A stretch of 64,000 nucleotides of DNA from Istiophorus platypterus (taxonomy: Eukaryota; Chordata; Actinopteri; Istiophoriformes; Istiophoridae): the NCBI GenBank assembly GCA_016859345.1, contig CM029112.1, forward strand, positions 9,869,089 through 9,933,088. Reading direction: 5' to 3'. A program made the position numbers and the translations under genes. The notes beneath the pieces are model-generated. The model saw nothing but the letters and a program-made list of their open reading frames with translations. It was not told where the DNA came from and made no database searches. This document shows positions 49,152-62,830 of this stretch, in pieces (position 1 is the first letter of the stretch; every line of letters begins with the position of its first letter).

Positions 49152-50665
49152 TGGTCTCATATCCACATCTGGCAACAGCTGGAGTTGTGAGCACATCTGT
49201 TCCGTCCTGGGTGGAAATAGAGAGGGTTGCTGCTGCTGTGGCTTCTGCTCTAATACTGACCTTCTCTTACATATTTTCACTTTTCGATCCACTGTAGAAC
49301 AACAGTAGCCAAAATCCAGCACAGGGTTCTCTTACGTTCACCCGCTCCAGACAGAATGGCCTATCATGCTCACTCGAGGGGAACAAATGTCTGCCCAAAT
49401 CACATCGTTTACACTCTCATACACATCGTTTCCCTTCTCTCTTTGTGTTCTTGCCTTTGCAATTTCACTGACTTTCTTTGGATCCCTTCCTCAGTTGTTT
49501 AACTTTTTCTTTATTCTCTCTCTCTCTCTCATTTTTCTTTCTTCTTTTCCCTCTTCTCATGTCCACATACTATTGAGGCAGCTGGCGAAACGCCTCGAAC
49601 CGCTTTCCTCTGTGAACCCCAGACAGCTAAGATCAGCAGCTGTGTATGTGTGTGGGAGACACGCCAAGTCAAAATTTCTATAGCTGCAAGAATATGTGGT
49701 CATTTTGTCAACCGGTTTGATGACATTTCAGTATAGCGGATACGGTATATCTCTATGTGAACCTAGTCAGGCCTGCGCAGACTGAAAACACAGACTGAAA
49801 AAATGTCAAGAATTTCAATTTGAAAAACTTTGAAATAATAAAAATGCAGCCCAAGACACATGGCCTGTCCCTTACTCATTTAATTTCACTGTCCCATTCT
49901 TCTTTCTGGAGATCCACGAGACCTATTTCCTTTCTCCTCCATCACCTTCTACTTCTCTACATCTTACTTTTTACTTGCCCCATTTTGCAATCAATCTGCT
50001 GTTCATCTTATCTAATGAGCTCATTAGGGTGTCTTAAGCAATGGTGATTGATAATAATGGCTTAGAAATGTCCCATTGATTCACTTCTATATCAGGCCTG
50101 TAAAGTAAAGGCTCTCCACATTAAAATCATAGGAGGTCGACTGAACCCTTTCTTCTATCCATCTCCTATATCTGCGTGACAAGTCCTTTGTTTTCAACAC
50201 AACCACCCCTCCCCCAGCTCCAGCTCATGATGAGCAAAAACTGGTTTAACACATCTGCTTGGCCTGCTACCATAGATCGGTGTAAAGCTGCCTTAAAAGT
50301 GTGAGAATGCATTGCCACTTGAAGGATCTATTAATGACTCCCTTGCAGCACTTTTTAAATCAACAGACTTACATTTACTATATTTTACATGTTTACGGAG
50401 ACCAGCGGTTGAAACCGAATTTAAACAGTAGACATCATATTATTCCAGCCAATCAAAACAAAGGAGATGTGTTACAGTTGGTCAGTTTGCTGGAAGTCTT
50501 TAATTTTTATGGCTGGGGCTTCTTAACAGCCATGACTGATGGAGCCATTTGACTTTAAAGCTGTAAGAGCTCCTGTTTGTAATGCAGGCAAGTTTGTGAG
50601 GCCACTGGCAATATGTCTGAGGATATACAACAGCTTTATGTATGCCATTTGTATGTTTTCATTTG

Positions 50666-50684
50666 TATGTGTGTGTGTGTGTGT
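50666..50684. repeat. (GT)n microsatellite
   Basis: About nine GT units. Confidence 0.85.
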
Positions 50685-51883
50685 TCATGAGAGAGGGGGA
50701 GTGAGAGATGGAAAAAGGAAGACGGGGGGGCACTGATGATAATTTGGGAGGAGGGGGAGTTGTGTGTGTGACAGATTTCGCACCCACATGAATAGCGCAC
50801 AGTCAGCATGCGAGCTCAAATCACTTCAATAGTTTCACATCAACCAATTTAATGGCACAATCCCGGCCAGTGAAGTTTTTATTCCAAATCCTGTCCATAA
50901 TCTAATGGCCTTTGAAAGTCTGCCACTTCCCCCTGGCTGACAGGTTGTGCATTTGGATCTAATTGAATCCATTTACATCCTGCACAAATGGAAAGCACAT
51001 GGAGGCCTAACCACCTGGTTCTGATCAGCTACTGAGTTGGGAGAACCGCACTTCGGAGTACGCCCAGTGCCAGCGGGGGATTCACTACACAGCGGAGTGA
51101 AAGGGAGGGAGGGAAGGAAGAGAGGACACCTTTTGATATTACTCTTGGCACTAATTTAATTCAGTCTGAGTTCAGTTACCCCCTTTCACATTTTGGTGTA
51201 TTCCTTGTCTGGCAGACTGGTCCGCTCTTTTACAGTTGTGTAATATTTTACCACAAGGGGGAGTTCAGCAATACCCGCTCATGTATCACTGTTTCTGCTG
51301 ATGTGGACCTGCCCTCATCTACAACAGAGAGGAGATGAATTATGCTTTAAAATGTAGATTTAGTATCGTGTCTCCAACGTAAAGCCTGACTTATAGGCCA
51401 GACCTATGCCTATAAGTTGCATAAACTAAATCCATTCTGGCTACCACATGTGAGAGGTACTAAAGATTCACAGGGAATAAAAAAATACTGTAGCAACTAA
51501 TAAAATAATTAAATCAATTAATCCCTTAATTAATGCTTTCACATGTTGTTACAAAGGTCTAGAATATTAGTTTCAAGAGTATTTGCCAGTTAATAAAATT
51601 TGACAATCAACACTTTTGAGATTTCAATGCAGTGTGAAGGAACTGACAGATCAATGGAGGCTAAATCATCTGGACCCAAACTTCAAGTGTATATGAACCC
51701 CCCCCCTTTTTTAAATTCAAAACATTCATTGCAGTATAAAACAGACACAAAAAAGTACAACAAAGATGAGCAGTGTACGCATGCTGAAACTAACAGTATT
51801 GACAAAAGAATAACAATTTTCATTTACGTTTTAGGAATATTTAAATTTTGTGGAAAATCTGCTTATTTGTACTTTTTGCCTAG

Positions 51884-52190
51884 AGTCGGACCATTCTCTT
51901 ATCTCTCCAGTAAATATCAAGGTACAGCCAGCAGCTGGTTGCCTGGCTCATCAAAACTAGAAACCCTAAAATCACAAAGCTTAATTTTTACGCTTTGCTT
52001 TTTCTATGGCTTAAAAAATAGAGATATAAGATGTTAAGTAGTTAATTTTTGTCACCTTTGGGCAGAGCCAGAATGGCCATTTCCTCCTGTTTCCAGTCTT
52101 TGTGCTGAGCTAAGCTAGCTGGCTGCTGGCTGTAGCTTTATGGTACAGGCATTAGAGAGGTATCCTTTTCATCAAAGTCCTTTCAAGAAA
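51884..52190 (+). mobile_element. Interspersed fish repeat, family A copy 2, partial
   Basis: The core at about 52,065-52,170 (gcagagccagaatggcc, then ccagtctttgtgctgagcta, then ggctgctggctgtagcttta) is the reverse complement of the left arm of the copy at 46466-46640. The upstream part (acagccagcagctggttgcc near 51,925) represents the opposite arm. It is diverged and non-coding. Confidence 0.65.
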
Positions 52191-54183
52191 ATGGATGCAC
52201 TATTCTTTAATACAGTATGTTGTGCTTGTGATTCAGTTGCATGAATTCTGGAGGGTTTGTGTCCATGTCATGGGTTAAGTGTTCCTGTATGCTGGCGAAC
52301 AGTGGCATGTGGAAAGCTGTTGTGAATATGCATCAGAATACACAGTCCAGTCTATGTGCATTGCCTTCATTTATGTGTGTCTGCAAATGGATATGGTTAA
52401 TGGGGGCAGTGGGAAACATCATGACCTTCATCAGGTCCCCCTCACGGTCCATCCTGGTCCCACCTCATGCCACATCTGGTTTGACCATCTCCACCCCAAC
52501 CCCTGCTAGCCACCCCCGCCTGCACCTCATCAATCCTCCGTGTCATCATTGCCACACTTCTGGCTATTGTGAAAGTAAGCCGTGACACGAAAACGTGAAA
52601 ATGATGAATGTATTTTTCCGGACAGGAAGCAGCGATGGTTGAGGAGACGCCCCACCCTCACTCATCTTTCCGATCCATTTTTCACTTTCTTTCCTCTGCC
52701 ACGTCTCTCTGTTGTCCATTCTCCATGAGTCAGTAGGAACCGAATGATCAGGTCCCACAAATATAAGCCTCCAAATATGTGGTTTCTTTTTCTTTTTCTT
52801 TTTTTTTTCGTGAGGACCGCTGAGGAACTGAAGAAACTCCCAAACTCCTTTTTTTTCTCTGAAAACTTTGCCTGGATATAGGGAAAAGAATATAATACAG
52901 TTTCATCCATCTGCATCCCAGTTTTTCAGTTTTGACAATCCAAAACATGGTAGTTCTCTCTGTTTACACATTTCGATCTGTGACTAGTTTAGTCCTCACA
53001 TCCCCAACCACAAGAATTACAGTAAACCTTGTGAAATCTGTATATCATCCATTGTTGTGTTGTTTTGTCTGGCTACCCATAGCATGTCCATTCACTGCTG
53101 GACAATACTGTCCATTAACTATTATATTAGTTACTGTAGTTTTATAGGATGCTGATGTGAATAGAAGTCCCACTGTGTTCCACAAGAGACATTAACAATC
53201 ATCATCGCCAAAACTATTGGCATGTGCTCAGAGGTTTCTGTCCAACACTTATGTATTGTCCCTGAATGCTGTAGAGGTTCTTATAATGGCTCATGACTGA
53301 GATCTCCATCTCAAACTTTGGTCAGACATGGTTATTACCTTTATAAATTGTAGTAATTTACCCTATCATATGTCATATGATTTTAATGTTTGTGTCAGGG
53401 TGTGTGTTAAGGCTTTAGGGCCATGTTTCCGAACAGAGCCGCCTCTTAAAATCCCTCCGTAGTCATTGCTTGCGTTTGCCCTCATGAACTCTAGCTTCCA
53501 ATATCAGACCAAAGAAACACTGCCTTGTTTCTGTGCTCCCTCGGGGCAAAGTGGCACTGGTAGATATTTAGGAGATTTAAGCCTCCTTTGTTTAGGAGAA
53601 TGAAACCACTCCTTCTCCAGCACCCTAACACACAATATAGGAGCAAAATCACTGGGCTTTAATATAACATCTTCATCACCTATACATCTAATTTAAGACG
53701 GGGAAAGAGTTTTTGTTTCCATCAAAGAAGTGATGAATAAAACATCGACTGATGTTAAATACAAGTTTTCTCAAGACCATTTGTTTTCCAAGCCTTTCAA
53801 AGTAATTCTCCATGGAGTTGAACAGTTTGTCTGACATCAATTATTTCGAATAAGACAAACTGCTCTTGTTACATCAGCTATACACAGCGGGACAGATGTG
53901 AATATTCAATAAAAGACATAAAACTGCAAGTTCAACACTCCCCAAAGTAGAAGTTTTTGGCACTCATTTTTAATTTCTTGAAGAGACACGTAGAGATGTA
54001 TTTCTCTTCAGTATTTCAGTGTTAATATGTTGAGAGATTCCCTCTCATGTAATTTGATTAGTGGACCAGGATTTCAGCCAGCCCTCACTCATTTACTATT
54101 ATTGAGAAGAAAAACAATTAAGCTATACATGTTAGCTATCAAGGAGAAAACGCACCCATGCGCATGCACACTAATAGATAAAG

Positions 54184-54208
54184 CACACACACATACACAC
54201 ACACACAC
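54184..54208. repeat. (CA)n microsatellite, imperfect
   Basis: About twelve CA units with one interruption. Confidence 0.85.
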
Positions 54209-57200
54209 TCACATAGGCACATACACATGCACATGTCTCATTTAATCCTTTATGATGCGCCTTGAATTTGTAATGATTTTAATTAGGAAAGGTGCAGTAG
54301 GAGTCTACTCTGTGGCAATGCTGACACTCCAGGGTGCCTGGAGCCAATTAAAAATATGTGCTGATCAAACAGCCTGCCCTCGCCATGCTCGACTATCCCC
54401 TGAGCCTCCGCTGCTGCAGAGGGACGGCCGAGCTCAGGGCCTCTTGCTCCCACCAAGCAGGCTGCAAGGGGAAGCCGGCTGGGCTACACCCAGCACTCCT
54501 CCATCCTGAGATCTTGTGCGAGGCTTAGCCACTCCCGTCATCTGCATACTTTGTCGGAGAGAGATGACGCCCAAGCAGCGAGCGGAAGCCCCATAAGCAG
54601 AATCTTTCAGCTCACCCTCAAACGTCTGTGAGAAAATGTCACTAACCTATTTGATCCCAACAGAGACGCTTTGTTTCCGCAAGGGGACTGGCTGAGCCCA
54701 ATTTTCCTCACACTCTGAGTGAGAACATCACATTAAATTAGAATCATATGACAAATTAGACTGACAATTAAGCCTGGTATTAATTACACTGTTCCTTTTG
54801 TTTCAAGCAATCCCTGCGATGTTGCCAGAGCCATGATTACCCAAAACAGATACATTTAAATGAGTCTGAAAGCAACTTATAAATGTTAATATTCTTGAGG
54901 AAACCTTCATCTCTGTCACATCCTTTCCCTCCTCCCTCTGTGAAGGCCCTCGTTCCTCCATCATTAGGCATCTCTGTCCCTGGTGATTAATGATACTAAT
55001 GAGCATGTGCAGCCGTTCACTCTTCCTTACATTATTCTGCCCTTTGGCCTTGTGTCATGTCCTCCTGAGAAGAGAGAACATGGTTCCCTGGTCAAGCCAT
55101 AATATTAACTTATATCTTTTTGCAATATCTTTGTCAGGAGGGTGAGTGATGCACATACACATAAATATGTGGAGAAATGCCCACAGCTTAACTTCATTAT
55201 GAATGACTACAAATTTATGAAAAAAATTATAATGAAAAAAAGAACTGAGACAAAAATATATTTACATGCACTGGTGGCAAAGATTTATAACCCAACGACA
55301 CTTTACAATATGTGGACTACATTTAAAGTCAGTCCTATGTTCCGTGCAAATAACTCACAATGCATATCTAGGGCTTTAATGAAATGTGACAACCTACTGC
55401 TGTGGCTGACCTGCTGAATTTGAGTGGAGTCTGTAGTGACCCGGTGTGCGCCATCATAAAAGATGGATCTCTGTTTTTTTTTTCTTTCTCGCTTTTTCTC
55501 TCTTTCATTGTGTAGGTCTATTTATTTGGCATATTAGACATCAACAATTAAAATAAAGATTCTAAAAATCCATCTATACATTAGCAGGAGAAGAATCATC
55601 TTCTACCGTCATCTTACTTCGAAGACTTTAGAGCACATGTTGCTCGAAGTGATGCTGTCTGCCGCTGTTTCGTCACTTTTCCACTTCGGCATTGTTGCAA
55701 TGATCTGGCATTGTCAAACTTTTATCTTTGGCAGACGTTGCCGGCTTGTCCTGTGGGCAGCGAGAGTGATAACTGCATATTTGAAGATCCATAAAAGGGC
55801 CCCCATATCTTTGGGAGTACTATCAGCTCGGGCACTGAAATACGGCTCATCACTTTTATGTCAGAACCACAATCGGCCATTGGGATGTGAAATTAATATG
55901 ACAGAAAGGCCATCTGCTATGAGGGAGCACAATGACAACCAGGAAAACTGGTTCAGGCCTTGCAGAGGACATTTTTAATTGGACACTTCATGCGAAAAGC
56001 ATATACGTGTCACATATACTGATCCGTTGGTATCATGGCTGGGCTGAATTTATGTCAGCAAGCAAAAAAGACAAAGTGAGAGACAGAGAGACAAGTAGTG
56101 CTTGGAGGTGGACACTGGGACATTTCATGGATTAATTTACAATCAATGCACCGCATCGGACAACTGTGAAAAAAATGTTTAGTCTACTTTGATTGTTCAA
56201 AAGGTACTGGTTTGGAACTCATGGCATTTTAACATGCTCTGACTTCAGTGCATGCTTGTTATTGTAATTGTTGTTACTGTAGATAAACATCGACATATGG
56301 GGCTTTTAACCACCTTTTAACTGAGCCCCACATTCTCACTCAGGCCTGCAGCCTGCTGTGCCACAGGGGCCTGAATGGCTGAATCCCCATCGATCATTCA
56401 TCAGGAGCTGGTGGCACGGTCTCTGCACCCTCTTGATTCAGCAAGAAGTGGATGATTGGAGGATGCTGCCAGTGTTGTAGTCTTGTTTCATTATTTAGCC
56501 TCAGACATGTTTATATGTCAAGTTTTCTCTACTCTGAGATTGACATTGGGGACTGTTATTGTTCTTGGGGTGGTTCAGATAGTTAAGTTTTATCATTTTT
56601 GTCTAAGTGTAAAACCAAATTGGTATATTGATAGATTTATGGCCTGTCTATAGCCTCTATCTGTGATCCCAATTGGCTGTCTGGAAATTTGATGTATTCT
56701 TTTAAATCATTATCTAGTGCCGTGATCCTCTATCAAATAATCGGACTTTGCTGCTGAAAAGACAAGCGGATAATGCTCTGATTTACAGTTAAGAGAAGTG
56801 GCCTGTGACTCCCTTTCCCTATTTCCTCATTATGAAATTTCTTGATAATCTGATCTCCATTGTTTCTAAATTCAACTACATGCAGAGAATTTTAGCAGTT
56901 ATCAGGCCATTTGAAGCAGGCTTTACTGCATAACACAATCTCTTACTATATTACAATGTAAGCAGGACAAAAACAGTCTTCATTTATACCATTTCACCAC
57001 CGGTGAAATCCTGTAGTACGATTTTTCTATCAAACTGGCAAGAGCAATCAGAATATCCCGAAAAATCATCTCTAACAAGCACCCCTGGTGTCAAGAGGGG
57101 AAGAGGATAAAGCATGAGTTGTGTGAAATGAATGAAGGGGCTCTGTGAATGAAAAGAGGAAGCCCAAAGGGCTGAGCTGACTTAGGCCGTGGATAGACCT

Positions 57201-58227
57201 GGGTCTGGGACCCTGAAATGATCTACATGATCGCTGGCCAGTTCAGCCATGTGATGCTTATGCAATGCTCCTCCAACCTGCAGCTGGGGGAGAAATCAAT
57301 CACACCACAAACCTCCTTTTCTTCTCCCGAACAAGAGCTTTTTAGTGACAACAGCCATCTTGGTCACATGACCATGGGAGCATCATGCAACCCCCTCAGT
57401 GTCCCCCAGCACCTCTCACTGCAGATGTTGGGTAACAACACGGCTGATGCATTTAATAGTGGAAGCACAATGTTGTTGTTGTGTGTTGTTATGCCTTCAA
57501 TAGCTATGTCAGACATCCACGATCATAAGACTTGATTAAAAGAACACGACGACCTATTACCTGATACAGTCTGGGGCAATGATAAATAGGGCCATTTCAA
57601 TAGAATATCAACTAAAACTGTGTATTCATTTGACAATATTTACACTAATTTTTTGGGAAATGCTGATGTATACTTCCTCACGCAGACCTACCACTGGTCC
57701 AAATGGGTTCAACTGGTACATTAAGAATGGTTATTGATAGAACCTTAGTGAATCGGTAGAATTCATTAGTTGCAATATAGGTTTTATGGCACGTATCTAA
57801 ACATGAACACACACACAGAGTTTACTTTCGAATTCTTTTTTTAAAGCCCCCGACTGGTGATGGACTTTGCAAATGTTGTGATTTCCATTGTGGGCCTGCA
57901 GGGCTGCAGGGGAAACGGTGGGGGCAAAGAGGGGGTTAAAACATGACGTCAGGCTGCCTGGGTCGGTGAACTTAAAGGTATAGAAGGGCGAACGTGCCAA
58001 AGGATGTCACAGAATTGTCGGCTCGTAATGATTATATGCTCCCTTTATATAGACAAATGCCCTGCATGCTCCACTTCCAAAATGTCTGTGAAAGCACTGA
58101 TTTTAAATTAAATAATATTTTGATTGAGGAAAGGGGCTCTTTTTAATTTTTTTTTAATTTTATTAATTCATAGGTTTTCAATATATAGTCATTTATCAAA
58201 ATAAGACATTTGGCTATATTGGATAAT

Positions 58228-58270
58228 GTTGTGTTTGTGTGTGTGTGTGTGTGTATGTGTGTGTGTGTAT
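58228..58270. repeat. (GT)n microsatellite, interrupted
   Basis: GT units with single TT and AT interruptions over about 43 bases. Confidence 0.9.
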
Positions 58271-58640
58271 TTTAGTATGGGCCATGATGTATCGCCTAGT
58301 TCTTTGCATTGTCTGTTTCCACTGCTTTCTGTAGGCACTCATGCTTTCAATGATCCTTTGTTTACAGTCAGAGGAAGTATGATGTGAATTAACTTGGGCC
58401 CGTAGCTAAAATTTAAATTTCTAAAAGCTGCAGTATACACGAGTAGTACATCCAGGCAAGGATATGTCTAAAAAAATAAAATGAACATTTTTATTAGTAT
58501 GATGGGATCAGTGTTTTTTTCCTTGACGTGAGGACAGATCCATGTAGGGTGCAGATTTAAATACAGTGCCAATGTTCAGTAGGCTTCTGGTTATGCCATA
58601 TGCCACAACAATTCGAGCAGTTCTTACCCCCACCATACAC

Positions 58641-58662
58641 ACTCTCTCTCTCTCTCTTTCTC

Positions 58663-58695
<33 letters not shown>

Positions 58696-58717
58696 AACAC
58701 ACACAAACACACACACC
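58641..58717. repeat. Compound (CT)n-(CA)n-(CACAAA)n repeat
   Basis: A CT run passes into CA and then into CA blocks spaced by CAAA over about 77 bases. Confidence 0.95.
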
Positions 58718-59492
58718 AGACCTTGATTATGCCAGTCCACCCATGATAAACATTTTTAAAAAAGCATATTATGTTACCACACATAAACTGCATGCTGTTA
58801 AATTTGCTTCCCAAATGTTATGTGTATAATTTATGCATAAAGATAAACCTGTCAATGTGATTCATTACATCTTAATTAATATCGACTGATATTCAGTCAG
58901 GTCATGCTTGCACGCACCATTGCCCACACATACACATTCACACACATACATGCAATAACCAAAAACACACGGTTAAAAGGCTAACCGTTGTTAACCATCT
59001 CCATATTAACATGACCCGACTAAACGCATCAAACCAAACCTAAGTCATGCGTTCCCTCATTTTTGGAGGAAATATTAAATAAAAGTTTTTCCAGCATTTT
59101 CAGGAATTATAAGGGAAAAAAAATCTATTTTAAACTGCCCATACAACTTTAATCTCATGGTAACATAAGGCATGTTTGTTTCTAACTTGCTTTATAAAAC
59201 AATCCCAAAAATTTTTCCACAACACGAAATCATGCACTATCACTGTCAGATGTTCCATGTGATCACCCAGGCTCATGGTGCTCCCAAGTATTTTATGTGT
59301 GGAAATAAAAGCATATAGACAACGAGTTTGTCTGTCTTTAAATTCCAAAGGCCCTTTCTTCAACTGTAAATGTAGGTGGGAGGCACAGACTGTCAATCAT
59401 CAACGCTTCATTGATCAAGGACAATCCTCATCGTAAAACTGGTCTTTTTTCTTAAGAAATCACCCATTCCGTATTAATCATCACTTTGCCTA

Positions 59493-59562
59493 TTGTGTGA
59501 TTGTGTGAATGTGTGATTGTGTGTGTGATTGTGTGTGTGTGTGTGTGTGTGTGCGTGTGTGC
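59493..59562. repeat. Interrupted (GT)n repeat
   Basis: GTGTGATT-type units grow into a pure GT run and end in gcgtgtgtgcacgc. Confidence 0.9.
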
Positions 59563-60352
59563 ACGCAGTTGACCACTTCTCTATTTCATAACGCATGCAC
59601 TCACTTGAGAAAAGCCCACGATGAGATGAAATTCCAACACCTTCTGATAAAATACAAGTTAGTATTCAAACCAGCCAAGCTTTTGTAGAATCTCACAGAT
59701 CTCCTGTGGGCAGTGCACAGTGCAAAATAGTGTCCTCTGCAGTAAATGACACAATGGTCACAAGGAGTGAAAGAAAAAAAAAAATCCCATCAACTCTATC
59801 TCGACGTGAATCTGTTCAAGTAAAGATCATTTTGGAAGCATTTTGTATTTCCCTTTTCTTGATATAGGGCTAAGTTATGGGAGGTGGTTGGGCTGGAAAG
59901 AAAAAAACCCTTTGGACTCGAAGAAAGCACAGAGCTTTAGTTTGTGCTTTCATCTGCTCCAAAAGTAAATAAATAAAAATGGAAAAAAAATTCAGGATAT
60001 TTTGTAGTTTTTGTCAACCCCTTCAAAGTGCTAAAAATATCTCATGCGGATCAGGGGGCACTATAAGCTGTAATAATTTACCACAAAATCTTGTCATAAA
60101 TATTAATAGCCTACCTGTATATTTTATTTTCATGTGAGCTTGCATTTAAATAACACAATTATCCAATAATAAAATTATCACTCCTTGTAATGCACCAGTG
60201 GTGTAGATAAATTACCAAAAAAAAACAGAGGAACTGGATACGTTCCCTTGGTTCTTATTCTAAAAAAGTAGACATAAAATTAAATGTTTTGCGTAACAGA
60301 AAGTGGTACCAATTTATTGACCTATTTAATAAGTTACATGGGGGGGATGGGG

Positions 60353-60376
60353 GTGGTGGTGGTGGTGGTGGTGGTG
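60353..60376. repeat. (GGT)n trinucleotide repeat
   Basis: Eight GGT units follow a G-rich lead-in (ggggggatgggggt). The combined G-rich tract from 60340 could adopt a G-quadruplex. Confidence 0.9.
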
Positions 60377-61234
60377 CTCCCAAAAGTATTTTCAGGAAAA
60401 ACCTTGAAAAACCTTAATGGAAAAATTTCTTGCTAAACGGCTGTGATGAATAGGCTACATGAGGGAGGAAAACGCAGGGCTGTCGGGAAAGAGGAATTAA
60501 AAATGTAACATATTTTTAGCTGCACCACATTTCACGACGGTCTCTACTACATTGTCTTCACACATCCATCGACGACCTCGCCTGGCTCCATGCGAGCTTT
60601 TTCTTTTCTTTTCTTTTCTTTTTTCTTTTTTTTTACACCTTAATCACCGACTAAAAGCCAAACCACAACTATTACGAGCAGCGTGCGACGCTATCCGATT
60701 AACTCGAGTCAACAAAAAAAAAAAATCACTTAAAAACAAATTACGCTGTCTTTTGTCGTTTTTTTTTATTTCTGTTTTTTATTATTATTATCATTATCTT
60801 TAACCCACTAAACCCCCCACACAGCGACAAACCTCATGCGGACACACTTTACAACGCTGAGGGACTCGGCGCGGACTCCCTCCCTCCCTTTAGCGGGACT
60901 TTTCCGGCGGCTCGGACCGATCCACGACCGGGAGCTCGCTCTCTCGCTCGCTCTCTCGTTCGCTCTCTTCCGCTCGCTCTCGCTCTCACGTGCAGCCCGT
61001 GAGCCGGATTGTTTTTCGAGGCTCGTTTCACTTGTTTTCATAACTTTTTTTTTTCCGCTTTAGATCGGGGGCGACCGCCGGTCCGCATTTATCCGAAAAC
61101 TAACCTCGATTATTTTAAATATCCAACATATAATTCCCCCCCCCTTCTCTCTGCAGCATTCCCTTTGATTCGCGCTTGACTCATATGGCTCCGGGGCCAA
61201 TAGGGGTCCGCCTTTGGGGGCCACCTTAAAACCG

Positions 61235-61255
61235 TCTCTCTCTCTCTCTCTCTCT
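61235..61255. repeat. (TC)n microsatellite in the promoter-like region
   Basis: About ten TC units followed by a T-run. It lies between CCAAT boxes at 61197 and 61340. Confidence 0.9.
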
Positions 61256-61651
61256 TTTTTTTTTATCCCCTTTCATCATCTTACCCGGGTCGCCTTGAAA
61301 CCGCAGGGCCAGTTATTGCCTTTTTTTTTTTCAGGCAGCCCAATGCGGACTGGCCAACAGCCAATCAGAGTCTTGTTTACACTCTGTGACTGACAATGCT
61401 CTGGCACCGCGCCAGCCAATCAAAAGCGCGCATACAAAGACGGGGATTCATTTGTAAACATTTAACATAAATGTAATAACAAAAGTTCATGGTAATAACA
61501 TGTGGGGAAATTCTGGAATAACTTCTCGTCTACGTGATTCAGTGCAGAGTTTCACGAAATTGGCTTTGAAACCCATTTGTCAAATAAGACTCTATCTGCA
61601 CCGAAGGGGGGGAAAAGCACAGACAAAAGAATAGTGACTGTCTGATGTGTG

Positions 61652-61654
<3 letters not shown>

Positions 61655-61722
<68 letters not shown>
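61655..61722. repeat. Long (AT)n microsatellite, palindromic
   Basis: About 68 bases of alternating A and T with a single phase slip (ataatat) near the centre at about 61,689. It is self-complementary and prone to cruciform formation. Confidence 0.95.
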
Positions 61723-61723
<1 letters not shown>

Positions 61724-62830
61724 CTTGAGTTGTTAGCAAAAACTGAAAATGAAATATACATTGTGCCATCAATCTGGCTGCTTCACCCTTATGTTACAAG
61801 AGACCGTTTATTCAGATGTGTTTATGATTGGGAAAACTTTAACACTCCTTGAAGAATTCTGCATATATAATTAAATAATATATAGAAATTAAATAAATGT
61901 AACAAAAAAGTATTTTATATTTTCTCTCGTATCATTATTATCGTCATTTAGCTCTCTTTGTAATTTAGCGCTGTTGGTGTGACATGTTTAAACCCCCAGG
62001 GAAATGTCACATAGGCAGAGATGTAAACCTTGTTTATCCAATTTTCATGGTGTTTATCGGTCTTTCTAATCGAGCTAAAATGTAAGATAAATCGCGAAAA
62101 TTTTCGAAAGCACGCATGAAAAACTCATTTGGTTTCACAGTATGCGAGGATCAGCATGGCATAATGTACACTCCCTCTTTTGATCCGCTGATTTTTCATT
62201 TATTTATTTATTTTTTTAAGCTGTCTTCAGCCTTAAAGCTCTTGTCTAAATGTCAGCCGGGTTATGTGCTATACATCCTGTTGATTTAAACATAATCGGG
62301 GCATTATCGTGAGTTCGGTTTCGTTTTTTTTTTTTTTTTTGTTTTGCACGAGTCGAGCTGCGGCTCCGACCGTTTCCTCGCCGTCGTCCTCGCCGCCCGT
62401 CAACCTGCTTCGTCCGCCGGGCGTTTTTCAGGCTGAGCCGAGGCTGCACTGAGCCCCATTGTGGAGCGACTCGGATCCTCCCCGTGCTTTAAATCTGGCG
62501 CTTTTCTCAGCCCTCGGTGTCTCCGGTCACCACACCATTGGCCTGCGCCGACGGCCAATCGGACCCGTCCCTGTCTCCGGGCGGGCGGCGCGATCTCATT
62601 AACATGCAGGTATCCGACCAATGGAGGGACGTGTTTACCCTGCCCCCGAGACTCGAGGTACGCAGTTGCACCGGGAGAGAAACCGCTGCTCGGAGATCCG
62701 AGCCGCGATCCAGCCAGGCCGGAAGCCCCAGTCCCACTGCTTCCATAGACTGAACCAGCAGGGCTACTGCACAGCCTCAGATGGAAATACTGTAGGATTT
62801 CACCCTAGCCACATGGTTTATTTCAGATTT

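Larger units (their letters stand above)
47051..51883. other. Gene desert, part 2
   Basis: No gene is supported. The stretch holds four dinucleotide microsatellites and a 63-bp tandem duplication, listed separately. About 50,770-51,060 is free of simple repeats, has balanced composition and looks like a candidate conserved element. The remainder shows nothing beyond AT-rich spacer. Confidence 0.35.
52191..60550. other. Gene desert, part 3
   Basis: No gene is supported. Candidate conserved non-coding stretches, judged only by composition and motif density, lie near 54,520-54,900 (several TTAATTA-like and ATTA words) and 55,640-55,960 (repeated CATTGT/ACAATG words). Simple repeats are listed separately. 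From about 59,560 to 60,550 the sequence is AT-rich without visible features except a (GGT)n. Confidence 0.35.
60551..62830. promoter_or_regulatory. CpG- and CCAAT-rich promoter-like region
   Basis: Composition shifts from AT-rich desert to CpG-rich sequence with a pyrimidine tract (60934-60990, ctcg/ctct words). CCAAT boxes lie at 61197-61201, 61340-61344, 61361-61365, 61416-61420, 62555-62559 and 62618-62622, with an inverted one (ATTGG) at 62537-62541. CCAAT (NF-Y) clusters mark many vertebrate promoters. No start codon with a recognisable protein follows on either strand inside the window, so it may serve a non-coding transcript, a gene beyond the edge, or an enhancer. Confidence 0.4.

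Noticed and set aside
55637..55978. 113-codon frame in the desert
   Set aside because: No recognisable family. The region reads better as a candidate non-coding element, and the frame starts at a non-distinct ATG.
58641..58717. Possible CRISPR-like or satellite array
   Set aside because: The periodicity is a simple dinucleotide compound repeat. No spacer-repeat pattern exists, and the genome is eukaryotic.
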